From assembly GCA_004524595.1 (NCBI GenBank), contig SDOA01000032.1:1-35158 (forward strand): a stretch of DNA of 35,158 nucleotides, given 5' to 3'. The DNA comes from Candidatus Thorarchaeota archaeon (GTDB lineage Archaea > Asgardarchaeota > Thorarchaeia > Thorarchaeales > Thorarchaeaceae). The notes under the pieces were generated by a model, which worked only from the letters and a program-made list of their open reading frames with translations, did no database searches and was not told where the DNA came from. Shown piece after piece: positions 22,863 through 30,485 of this stretch; position 1 is the first letter of the stretch; each line of letters begins with the position of its first letter. The translations under genes and the position numbers were made by a program.

Positions 22863-23507
22863 ATGATAGAAGCGGTATTACATATAGCTTCAGAGAACTA
22901 TTACTCATGTGCACTAACTCGGAAAATTCCTGTTCGTGTCTATTTGATTGCGATTAATGGTTCTGAGGGTTTTGGGATCATAGAATCTTTAGATGGAACT
23001 GAGAGCCCTCTAAAGAGATATGCAAAATCCATGAGGCAATCATCCAATATTCTTGAGTTTGAAATTACCTATCGTGCTGAAACTCAATATTGGACGAGAG
23101 CAGTTCACCAGATAGATGGTGCTTCGATTCATCAGACTGTTTTAGAGAGTGGTTGTATGACAAGACTTCCAATTATTATTTCTGATGGATGGCAAATGCA
23201 TTCGATTCTAGCACCATCCCAAACGGAATTCTCAAAATTGTTTAACAATCTCCGAGAGAGATTTTCTACTGTAGAACTAGCTCGTCTAAATAGACATCCC
23301 GTGGGGCCTAGTACACCATTACTGACGCACAAGCAAGAAGTAGCATTCAGAGCTGCATACAAAATGGGTTACTATGAGATTCCTAGAAGATGTGAGATTC
23401 AACAGCTCACAAAAGATATGGAAATTAAACGTGTAGCAATACAAGAGAGATTACGAAGAGCTGAGAGAAAAATAATGAAGGAATTTGCTAGACAGCTAGG
23501 TATGTAA
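22863..23507 (+). CDS. HTH_10 (bacterio-opsin activator-type) regulator
   Basis: A 214-residue regulator. The C-terminal 55 residues (LTHKQEVAFRAAYKMGYYEIPRRCEIQQLTKDMEI, then VAIQERLRRAERKIMKEF) are the HTH_10 domain of bacterio-opsin-activator-like archaeal transcription factors, including the 'T..Q...' start and the 'Y...PR' segment. The N-terminal 140 residues form the alpha/beta Bat-like region without visible cofactor motifs. It likely controls its own promoter through the palindrome just upstream, and may control the EamA gene across it. Its ligand is unknown. Confidence 0.85.
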   Translation: MIEAVLHIASENYYSCALTRKIPVRVYLIAINGSEGFGIIESLDGTESPLKRYAKSMRQSSNILEFEITYRAETQYWTRAVHQIDGASIHQTVLESGCMTRLPIIISDGWQMHSILAPSQTEFSKLFNNLRERFSTVELARLNRHPVGPSTPLLTHKQEVAFRAAYKMGYYEIPRRCEIQQLTKDMEIKRVAIQERLRRAERKIMKEFARQLGM

Positions 23508-23570
23508 GGAGAGGAAAGTTATTTCGAAGTAAAACAGAAATACTATGTTGTATATTGCTGTGTGATAAAT

Positions 23571-24053
23571 ATGGTAGATCCGGAATACTTACAGGACAAG
23601 AAAGTACAAAAAATCGAATCAGATATTCGTAGCTTTGAAACACAGATTCAGAAATCGAAGATGGAGCTTGAAGGCTTGGAATCCCGTCTTGATGCCGAGA
23701 TTGAGAATTATAGAATGGCTGCCAAATCTAAAAGAGATGCCTATGAAACTCTTCGAAGTCGTCTTAAGACTGCTGAATCAGAGTGGAAAACTGCTGATAA
23801 GGAGTATCGTAACAAGCAGAAAAATAAGGACAAGAAGATTTCCAATCTAAAGAATCAGGTTTCAACCCTTGAAAAAAGAATTAGAGATGCTCGAAAAACC
23901 CAACAAAAGCGATTCGCTGAATTAGACAAGGAAAAAGAGAAAATTGTCGAAAAAGCTAAACGTGAGAAGGCAAAAGAACTCGAGAAACAAAAGTCTGAAG
24001 AAATAAGTCGTGTAGAAGAAGACAAACGACGCGAATTAGGTCTAGATAACTAA
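23571..24053 (+). CDS. Coiled-coil protein
   Basis: A 160-residue protein that is almost entirely charged coiled coil from residue 9 to 155 (e.g. KVQKIESDIRSFETQIQKSK and LDKEKEKIVEKAKREKAKEL). Lys, Glu and Arg dominate and there are no membrane segments. The ATG at 23571 is preferred over the in-frame GTG three codons earlier. The HExxH membrane-protein gene follows on the same strand 29 bases later, so they may be co-transcribed. A structural or scaffolding role is likely, but coiled-coil sequence does not identify a partner. Confidence 0.7.
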   Translation: MVDPEYLQDKKVQKIESDIRSFETQIQKSKMELEGLESRLDAEIENYRMAAKSKRDAYETLRSRLKTAESEWKTADKEYRNKQKNKDKKISNLKNQVSTLEKRIRDARKTQQKRFAELDKEKEKIVEKAKREKAKELEKQKSEEISRVEEDKRRELGLDN

Positions 24054-24082
24054 CTGAAAAGAGTTCTCTGGAAGGGCAAAAA

Positions 24083-25078
24083 ATGAATTCGTATTTCATA
24101 ATCGTACTCTTAGGTGTTGTCCTATTTTTTATAGTATGGGCATTAGGTTGGTTGTTAGAGAAGATGTCTCATATTCTTCTAAAAACAACAAGAGAACCCG
24201 GAACTCGGTCATGGTTCATGCTTGTTGGACCTGGAGTTGCACTACATGAATCATCACATGCACTTGGATGTCTTGTTACTAGAACGGAGATTGTGGAATT
24301 CAAACCAATAAATATCGAAGTTCAAGAAGACCAGATTGTACTGGGTTATGTAAAATATCGAAAACCCAAAAGCAGTCTTAAGAATGCAATCATTAACCTA
24401 GCTCCCGTTGGAGTGTCACTCTTTCTATTAGTGGCGTTTGCATTTGGAGCTACCTTCCTCGTGCCGGATAGACCAGGTTTAGGTGCAGATGCAATCACTT
24501 TACTACAAAATCTGATAGGTGTAAAAAGCAATCCGTCTTTGCTTGCAGATATAATGTATCCAATTAATGAGATAGGATCATTCGTGTATTCATTTCTTTA
24601 TACATTCTCACAGATTACAGTGGTAAACCCGGTATTTTGGATTATAGCTTTTTTAGCAATGACAATTATGTTCTCTAATGCACCATCAGATATGGATATC
24701 AGAAACGCAGCTATCGGTTTGAAGGGTATCATTGCTTTCAATTTGATTTGGTTAGTTGTTGCTTACCTTCTACCACAGGCGGGTTGGTTGTTATTTGGAT
24801 TATATGAAGTACTAGCTGTCATGTTCTCATTAGCTCTTGCATTTGCTGCTGTCGGATATGGTTTCTTTATTCTAATAGCTGCAATGTCTAAACTTCGGTC
24901 ACCATTCCAAATCATACCTTTTGCTTCATGCATTGTGACAGGGTTTGTATTATGGTATTATGTAGAACAAGGACTCTGGTCTGTTTCACCTGCAATGCAG
25001 ACAGTAATTGCAATAGTGGTAATTACTGCAGTCACGATTTTGATGATGTTAGTTCCATTGTTTAGAAAGTCAACGTAA
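24083..25078 (+). CDS. HExxH integral-membrane protein (M50-like metalloprotease candidate)
   Basis: A 331-residue protein with about nine membrane segments. HESSH at 55-59, within GPGVALHESSHALGCLVT, is the zinc motif HExxH in a membrane-associated helix, as in site-2 (M50) proteases. Then come KNAIINLAPVG, at the place of the family's next motif, and APSDMD (200-205), where Asp203 or Asp205 could be the third zinc ligand. The classical LDG motif is absent, so it is at best a divergent M50-type peptidase. GGAAGG before the ATG supports the start. A protease that releases membrane-bound factors would fit a neighbourhood of regulators and membrane proteins, but no substrate is shown. Confidence 0.6.
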   Translation: MNSYFIIVLLGVVLFFIVWALGWLLEKMSHILLKTTREPGTRSWFMLVGPGVALHESSHALGCLVTRTEIVEFKPINIEVQEDQIVLGYVKYRKPKSSLKNAIINLAPVGVSLFLLVAFAFGATFLVPDRPGLGADAITLLQNLIGVKSNPSLLADIMYPINEIGSFVYSFLYTFSQITVVNPVFWIIAFLAMTIMFSNAPSDMDIRNAAIGLKGIIAFNLIWLVVAYLLPQAGWLLFGLYEVLAVMFSLALAFAAVGYGFFILIAAMSKLRSPFQIIPFASCIVTGFVLWYYVEQGLWSVSPAMQTVIAIVVITAVTILMMLVPLFRKST

Positions 25079-25126
25079 TACCTAGTGTAATATTTCATTA
25101 GAAGATAGAAAACTCAGGTTTTGAGT

Positions 25127-25474
25127 ATGGCAAAGATAGAGATTGTGCGGCGACCACATTTGATTAGTCCAAGACATTTATTGGGATACATCTTTTTTAC
25201 AGAGATGCAGGTTGATCAAGCTGCAAAGATATTGAATGAACTTATTCAAAGGGAGGGGAAGATACCAGATTCGGATTGGGAAATCTTCGTACTTACTAGT
25301 AGAGGGTTGTACGTTAAGGTGATGAGAAAGCTCAGAGACACAGGTCTTGTTGAAAAAAAGATGGGTGAATTTACTCTATGTGAGGATTTTTCTCGAGCGA
25401 TGAGTAAACTCTCTGATTATTGGTCGGAAATTATTCGTTCATTTGAAGGTGGAGATAGGTCAATAACATTTTAG
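25127..25474 (+). CDS. Small winged-helix-like protein
   Basis: A 115-residue protein. The middle (DSDWEIFVLTSRGLYVKVMRKLRDTGLVEKKMGEFTLCEDF) has the pattern of a winged helix: recognition helix VKVMRKLRDTGLV followed by a two-strand wing. The N-terminus (EIVRRPHLISPRHLLGYIFFTEM) may be a dimer helix. The ATG at 25127 is preferred to the in-frame TTG two codons earlier. It lies about 50 bases after the HExxH gene and is convergent with the long coiled-coil gene. It may be a DNA-binding protein, which would make the HExxH and coiled-coil genes its likely context. The family was not recognised. Confidence 0.55.
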   Translation: MAKIEIVRRPHLISPRHLLGYIFFTEMQVDQAAKILNELIQREGKIPDSDWEIFVLTSRGLYVKVMRKLRDTGLVEKKMGEFTLCEDFSRAMSKLSDYWSEIIRSFEGGDRSITF

Positions 25475-25481
25475 CAGGTAT

Positions 25482-27056
25482 TTATTTTACTTCTCCTTCC
25501 TTAATATTCAATTCTCTTAGTGTTGAGGTTACCTTTTCACCTTTTATTTTTAATACACCCAGTTTTTCAAGATCGCGAGCCCATTTTGTAACAAGACCTA
25601 CTGGAGTTCCAAGTGATTTTCCAAGTTCTGTAAAGGTAATTGATCCAACTTCATCAACTAGTAGTAACACTTTGGTATTATTTTCCATACCTAATACTTT
25701 GATGTATCGCTGAGTTCTCTCATCAGAAAGGTCTCTTTGTTCGAGTGCCATATCTCGTTCCTTTTCCATCAGACGAGTGGCTTTCTCAAATGCTTCTTTT
25801 TGCATTTCAAGAATAGGAATTTGCTCCTTTGTTTCTTTGAGCTCTCTCTGGAGGTCATGGATTTGCTGGTCAAGCTGTTTTATTTCTGCGATTCTTCCTT
25901 GTAATGAGTCAAGTTCTGCTAATCTTTCCGCAGCTTCTTTTTCTGCAGCTGCTTTATCACCTTCTAGGTCTGTAACTTTCAATTCTAATTTCTTGATGCT
26001 TGCAATGCTGGTATCAGCTTCTTTCCGTTTGTTTTCCAATGTACTCTCAAGAAGACCAATCTTTGATAAGAGAGCTTGAATTTCTGCATCCGTTTTCTCC
26101 GAACGCGGTTTAGCCATTGCTGCATCAGCTTTGTAAATACCAACTTGAGTCTGTAACTCAGATATTTGCATCTTCAAATCTTCAGTTTCTGCTCTGAGGG
26201 TATCAACATCTTTAGTACGTGCATCTATCATTGCATCTTTAATCAATAAATCATCACGGAATGAACTGACTTGTTCCTCTAAGGAGGTAATACGTCGTGT
26301 ATATTCCTCTTTTGCTACGTCAGCAGTTCGTCCTTCTGTGATTTTACTCTGAAGGTTGTTGACCTCTAATTCAAGTTTCTTTAATTCTGCTTGTTTCTCA
26401 GCTAACTCTTGACGTTGAGCTGAAGTTTCCTCTTCAAGACTCTGCATAAATGACCTAACAATGTCCTGTTGTTCAACAATAGTACTTCTAAGGTCAACTT
26501 CAGACTCTCGTACCCGTAACGCAAATTCTTTGAATCTCTCTTGAGTCTGCTCAACGATTTTATCAACAAGATCTTTCTCTAATGCTGCAAATTCGTTATC
26601 TACAATATCGACAAATGTTGTTTCAATAAACTGCTTGAAAAATTTCATTCTCAATCGTTCAACCATCTCTTCAGAGATACGTGATTTTAGTTCGACAACT
26701 TTTCCACGAAATGTGAGTAATTGTGCAGCAAATACTCCAACAACTCCGCGTTGTAATGAAGAGATGTCAGCACGAAGAGTTTCTAATTTGTGAAGAAGCG
26801 CATCAAATCCTGCAACTGCATCACCACCTCCAGGTCTCTCGACAGGAGCTGTTGTTTCAAGGCCATCTACAAACTCCATTGCTAAGGCTGCAGCTGTTAC
26901 AAGATCTTCTCCATCCTCAACTGGCATCACTACTTCTCCAGAGTCATCAACTCCCTCTGCTAAACGCTCAAGTTCAGTATCAGTAAGGGTTGCCCCTTTT
27001 AGAGCATCATCTAGAGCAGCTTTTTCTTTGTCGGTGAGTTTCTTGTCCGATGGCAT
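25482..27056 (-). CDS. Long coiled-coil protein with C-terminal winged helix
   Basis: A 524-residue protein. An acidic N-terminus (ALDDALKGATLTDTELERL, low in structure, about 1-90) is followed by a possible alpha-helical domain (100-190: LHKLETLRADISSLQRGVVGVFAAQLLTFRGKVVELK). A continuous coiled coil then runs from about 200 to 460 with no glycine breaks. A winged-helix domain ends the protein (VGSITFTELGKSLGTPVGLVTKWARDLEKLGVLKIKG). The ATG at 27056 has GAGG eight bases upstream and a TATA box at the right distance; the TTG six codons earlier is less likely. A coiled coil ending in a wHTH suggests chromosome organisation (compare ScpB or SMC helper proteins) or regulation. It is unrelated at sequence level to SMC because there are no ATPase motifs. 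Confidence 0.75.
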   Translation of the reverse strand: MPSDKKLTDKEKAALDDALKGATLTDTELERLAEGVDDSGEVVMPVEDGEDLVTAAALAMEFVDGLETTAPVERPGGGDAVAGFDALLHKLETLRADISSLQRGVVGVFAAQLLTFRGKVVELKSRISEEMVERLRMKFFKQFIETTFVDIVDNEFAALEKDLVDKIVEQTQERFKEFALRVRESEVDLRSTIVEQQDIVRSFMQSLEEETSAQRQELAEKQAELKKLELEVNNLQSKITEGRTADVAKEEYTRRITSLEEQVSSFRDDLLIKDAMIDARTKDVDTLRAETEDLKMQISELQTQVGIYKADAAMAKPRSEKTDAEIQALLSKIGLLESTLENKRKEADTSIASIKKLELKVTDLEGDKAAAEKEAAERLAELDSLQGRIAEIKQLDQQIHDLQRELKETKEQIPILEMQKEAFEKATRLMEKERDMALEQRDLSDERTQRYIKVLGMENNTKVLLLVDEVGSITFTELGKSLGTPVGLVTKWARDLEKLGVLKIKGEKVTSTLRELNIKEGEVK

Positions 27057-27084
27057 AGTAGTTTCCTCAAACAACGATGACAGA

Positions 27085-27110
27085 TGCGTAAAACGCAGGC
27101 TGACTATAAA
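27085..27110 (-). promoter_or_regulatory. TATA box and small dyad for the coiled-coil gene
   Basis: Minus-strand TTTATA at 27110-27105 is about 50 bases from the ATG and predicts transcription from about 27080, giving a leader that contains GAGG. TGCGT-AAA-ACGCA (27085-27097) lies between TATA and the start site and could be a binding site, possibly for the gene's own winged helix. Confidence 0.4.
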
Positions 27111-27174
27111 GCTTTGCCGATAAATATCACGCGGTGCTAATTAAAAATTGAGTGTTGATATTCCTATTCATTTT

Positions 27175-27954
27175 CTATATAAGTTGGTTGCATTCATTAT
27201 TCTTAATTTTTTTAAAAATCAGATATGTATAATGATTCAAGCGGCTGAAGGAATGATAATCTTGATGAACTTCAAAGAATCTAATCTCTTGCGTTTCTAA
27301 ATCGATATCCACTCCTTCAGCAAATTCAAAACCCATATCCTGCAATATTGAAACATTGTCAACGACGTAGAGAGAGCACGGCATAGTGACAATAAGCAAT
27401 CCATCTCTTTTCATTAGATTACTAATTTTAGTGAAACCTAATACAGCATCAGAATATTCTGTATAGTATTCCATCATATAACCAATGATATCATTATTCA
27501 GAATACCAATATCAAAACACTCCGTTGGGAATCTATTCTCTTTAATGAGAAAGTCATCCAACCAGATGAGAGTATCCGGATTTTCTTCGAGGAATTCTGT
27601 CATAGCTGGTCGAAGACACGCTTGTTCATCCATTGATTCCAGTTTTGCTTTTACGACTCGTACTCGATTAAGAAGATTTGATTCCTCTAATTTTCCCAAT
27701 AGACTATCCAAACGAAGGCTATGGATATCTATGCAATAGACAAAGATTACATCTGACAATCGTTCTGTAATATCAGCAAGCTTGGATAAGATTTTAATGA
27801 AAAAAGATGGGACTCGATCGTGTTCACCTGATGCAAAATCAGCCACAAGAAATTCATTATCAAGTTTCGATTTCTCATTCACATATTCTCTCAATACAGA
27901 ACTCTTACTAATCCAAAATATGGGATAGATTTTATGAATGTCGTCTATTTTCAT
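27175..27954 (-). CDS. SAM-dependent methyltransferase-like protein
   Basis: A 259-residue protein with a Rossmann-type order. Near residue 36, FLVADFASGEHDRVPSFF is where class I methyltransferases have the glycine-rich motif, but here the glycines are few (ASGEHD). IFVYCIDIHSLRLDSLLGKLEE is the acidic-strand region. IWLDDFLI, DIGILNNDIIGYM and LMKRDGLLIVTMPCSLYVV match motifs IV-VI, including the post-strand 'DGLLI'. It fits a divergent methyltransferase; if the motif is lost it may be an inactive relative. The ATG at 27954 is preferred to the TTG one codon earlier. It stands alone between the coiled-coil gene and the zinc-ribbon operon. Confidence 0.55.
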   Translation of the reverse strand: MKIDDIHKIYPIFWISKSSVLREYVNEKSKLDNEFLVADFASGEHDRVPSFFIKILSKLADITERLSDVIFVYCIDIHSLRLDSLLGKLEESNLLNRVRVVKAKLESMDEQACLRPAMTEFLEENPDTLIWLDDFLIKENRFPTECFDIGILNNDIIGYMMEYYTEYSDAVLGFTKISNLMKRDGLLIVTMPCSLYVVDNVSILQDMGFEFAEGVDIDLETQEIRFFEVHQDYHSFSRLNHYTYLIFKKIKNNECNQLI

Positions 27955-28053
27955 CAAGTTTCAATTTATTCTGCTGAATACAGTCCTATTTGAATTACGG
28001 TCTATTTGCTAGACATCAAGAGATTCCTTAGAAACAGGGTATATGTATAGGTT

Positions 28054-28479
28054 TCAAAAGAATTTCTTACTAACATTGGGTAGTAACAGCGTGATTGTTG
28101 GTATCAATAGGAAGATGATAGGAAATACTGCAAACCAGATGAAGGAGCCACCTCCTTGAACCTGAGTCATAGGCGATATTATTGGAATAAAGCAAATAAT
28201 CCATGCTGTATTAACGATAATGATCGCCCATCTGATGTTATTCTTATATTGACTAAATGCTTGACCAGCACCACAACCAAAAACCAATTCCATAAATGAA
28301 AGAAAGAAGAGTACAAATCCTAGGTATCCACCGAAAAATGCAAATGACAACCCAAATGTGAATCCTATGAACATTGCAGAGAAAGAACCAATTAATTGAA
28401 TAAACCTGACCAACCTGAGAAGGTTGGATTTTTCTGTTGTTGGAAGTCTAATTTCTGGAACTGGAGGGAGTTCTGCCAT
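28054..28479 (-). CDS. Membrane protein in zinc-ribbon operon
   Basis: A 141-residue protein with a proline-rich head (MAELPPVPEIRLPTTEKS) and four predicted membrane helices (about 22-38, 46-66, 83-101 and 110-133). No family was recognised. It is the last gene of the three-gene operon; its ATG lies two bases after the upstream stop and has GAGGTGA eight bases before it. Confidence 0.7.
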   Translation of the reverse strand: MAELPPVPEIRLPTTEKSNLLRLVRFIQLIGSFSAMFIGFTFGLSFAFFGGYLGFVLFFLSFMELVFGCGAGQAFSQYKNNIRWAIIIVNTAWIICFIPIISPMTQVQGGGSFIWFAVFPIIFLLIPTITLLLPNVSKKFF

Positions 28480-28481
28480 TT

Positions 28482-29597
28482 TTAGTTCACCTCATTTTCT
28501 TCTGATGGCGTGAATTTTCCACGACATGATATACATACCAAAGACCCATCAGGTTTTAGTGAGCTATAATTATAATCAGCTACATGGCTGCATTCAGGGC
28601 ACCTATGCTTTTGTACACGAGCTGGTCGAACAGTTGGAACTTGCGTATCAGACTGTTTTTCCTCCTCAGATTTTTCTGTTCCAAGCACTATCTTCATTAA
28701 TTCTTCCCGTCTAGAGCTTTTAATTGTGCCATAGATTTCTCCAAGATGTACTGGTGGATCTTTAGGAAAATTCTCCCTCCTAACTGATTCGAATGTCATT
28801 AAAAGGGTGGACAGTCCAAGATTTGGAACTGATGATTCCACCTTAGAATCAATTGCATAGACACTAGCATAGTCTGATAGCATTATTGAAAAATTGAGTA
28901 TTTTTTGTAATTCTCTCGGATCAGGAACCCCAACCTGAATCTTCATCTTTTGTCCATATACGTCGATTTTCTGCTTGGGTCCTTTCAAGGGTTTAACATA
29001 TCCATGCGTTAGAATCATTGTCTGTCCATGAGTGGGACCGATAGCAAAATAACTTGATGAAGTCAAATTATATCGCTCATATTCACCACCAGATTTTATC
29101 TGATTATATTCCTGTAATAGTCTAGATTCTTTGTTATGAGAAAACTCTGTTAGGATTGCAACATAAAGGGGATGCACATAATTTACTTTTCCAGATTCCG
29201 AGTCATCACCTCTTTTAATATGCTTCAAATCTCCATTTGTTTTATAAAAACCTCTAGGAATGTTGTATTTAGCAAGTAATGCATATTCTACACCAAGAAA
29301 TATCACATGATCATCTTTGGGAGTTATTGCAGAATAAATTCCATAAATCTCATCTTCAAAATTTCGAATCTTTAATCTTTGAAGTATGTTGATATTCACA
29401 CCATAGGATTTCTCCTTTTTAACTGGAATAAGGGATAGAGCTGGTTTCCACTCTTCCTTTTTCTTGATTCCCTCCCAATATACTTCATACAATGGATTGC
29501 TTACAAGTTCATCTCCGAAAGCTTGCCGCGTGACACCATCTAATATTGAACAGAGAAAGGTCTCACGCGGATCCAATTCCACTTCAAAGCTAGACAA
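28482..29597 (-). CDS. Large protein of unknown function with C-terminal zinc ribbon
   Basis: A 371-residue protein. Residues 1-310 are a soluble alpha/beta region of unknown family (segments LVSNPLYEVYWEGIKKKEEW, HVIFLGVEYALLAKYNI, TSSSYFAIGPTHGQ). A low-complexity acidic linker (GTEKSEEEKQSDTQ) leads to a zinc ribbon, CPEC and CISC (Cys333, 336, 355, 358). The start is TTG, directly after the upstream gene's TAA, with GGAGG ten bases upstream. Sharing an operon with a second zinc-ribbon protein and a membrane protein suggests a membrane-recruited complex. No reaction can be inferred. Confidence 0.65.
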   Translation of the reverse strand: MSSFEVELDPRETFLCSILDGVTRQAFGDELVSNPLYEVYWEGIKKKEEWKPALSLIPVKKEKSYGVNINILQRLKIRNFEDEIYGIYSAITPKDDHVIFLGVEYALLAKYNIPRGFYKTNGDLKHIKRGDDSESGKVNYVHPLYVAILTEFSHNKESRLLQEYNQIKSGGEYERYNLTSSSYFAIGPTHGQTMILTHGYVKPLKGPKQKIDVYGQKMKIQVGVPDPRELQKILNFSIMLSDYASVYAIDSKVESSVPNLGLSTLLMTFESVRRENFPKDPPVHLGEIYGTIKSSRREELMKIVLGTEKSEEEKQSDTQVPTVRPARVQKHRCPECSHVADYNYSSLKPDGSLVCISCRGKFTPSEENEVN

Positions 29598-29954
29598 TTA
29601 TTTCAAGCCTCCCTGTGTCCTAGTACAATAAGGACAGCTCATTGCATTTGAAACAAAAGCACGTGAGCATGAATTACAGAATCCAGCTGTAAGATATCCT
29701 GGTGGTAAAGTACTCGTGAGAGCAGGGATTTTTTCAGGAGATAATGAACCTATCAGATACAATGGCGTTCCACATTTACATCGCATTGATAATCCATTGA
29801 AATATCCATAATCCCATTCAATTTGAGAGAGTTCTTTCAATAGAGGATAATATCCCTGAACACCCTTTATCTTGGAAAGTTGATTTATCTGCTCGCCAAG
29901 TATTATCTCGATTGAGTTCTTACAATTAATGCACTCCACTTTATGTTTTGCCAA
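29598..29954 (-). CDS. Double zinc-ribbon protein
   Basis: A 118-residue protein with eight cysteines in four pairs: CINC (8, 11), CKC (59, 61), CNSC (93, 96) and CPYC (107, 110). The first two pairs can form one zinc site and the last two a second. A loop of about 45 residues separates the halves of the first site. There is no DNA-binding helix, so it is probably a protein or RNA adaptor. The start is TTG, preceded at 9-10 bases by AGGAGG. It is the first gene of the operon and its leader holds repeated ribosome-binding sequences. Confidence 0.7.
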   Translation of the reverse strand: MAKHKVECINCKNSIEIILGEQINQLSKIKGVQGYYPLLKELSQIEWDYGYFNGLSMRCKCGTPLYLIGSLSPEKIPALTSTLPPGYLTAGFCNSCSRAFVSNAMSCPYCTRTQGGLK

Positions 29955-29962
29955 TCCTATAG

Positions 29963-30031
29963 CCTCCTAATAATAAGGTAAATGCAAAACCTCCTAATAA
30001 TTTGCATCAAATTCCGTTATTCATAACGGAA
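29963..30031 (-). repeat. Duplicated ribosome-site leader and hairpin of the zinc-ribbon operon
   Basis: CCTCCTAATAAT occurs twice, at 29963-29974 and 29990-30001. On the minus strand each copy reads ATTATTAGGAGG, so there are two identical Shine-Dalgarno sites 27 bases apart before the TTG at 29954. Just upstream, TTCCGTTA-TTCA-TAACGGAA (30012-30031) is a perfect 8-bp inverted repeat. TGCAAA and TTTGCA flank the outer copy of the repeat (29983-30006), which could fold it away. The layout looks like leader control of translation. Confidence 0.5.
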
Positions 30032-30095
30032 ATCTACTACTAACTAGTAACAATTGTTTCAAGTAATTCCTCGGGATTCAGATGTATTTGTAAAA

Positions 30096-30416
30096 CTAAG
30101 GATATTTGATTTCGAAAACTTTTACCTCTTCATCACCTGTAATTACATAATGTTCTTCATTGGGGTCTAAAAGGACAAAATCACCGGGTTCAAGTTCCAA
30201 AGTAAATACCGTATTAGTAATTGAAGCCCTTCCTTCAATCACATAGAGAATTTGATGTTCGGGATGTGAATGGATTCGAGTTGGCACATCACTATTCTCT
30301 CTAACTATACGGACACCTGCCGTAATTGATTCTGTGATCACATCAAATGCATCAACAGCACCAATCTTTCCAGCTATCACTTTGGCTTCGATATCAGTTT
30401 CATGTATTTTCTTCAT
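30096..30416 (-). CDS. Cupin-fold protein
   Basis: A 106-residue single cupin barrel. Motif 1 is RIHSHPEHQILYVIEG with His49, His51 and Gln55 where Glu is usual. Motif 2 is PGDFVLLDPNEEHY with His89. The metal site is therefore complete except for a Glu-to-Gln change. TAGGAG lies eight bases before the ATG. It is divergent from an ATP-grasp enzyme. Small cupins of this kind may be dioxygenases, isomerases or metabolite sensors, with no way to choose here. Confidence 0.85.
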   Translation of the reverse strand: MKKIHETDIEAKVIAGKIGAVDAFDVITESITAGVRIVRENSDVPTRIHSHPEHQILYVIEGRASITNTVFTLELEPGDFVLLDPNEEHYVITGDEEVKVFEIKYP

Positions 30417-30485
30417 GGTAAAAACTCCTACTGAATAATGATTGTGGCAAAAGAGCTTATCAGGTATATGGAAGGATGATTACCT

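Noticed and set aside
26723..26986. 87-codon plus-strand frame rich in Gln, Leu and His
   Set aside because: It is the mirror of the coiled-coil gene's repetitive codons.
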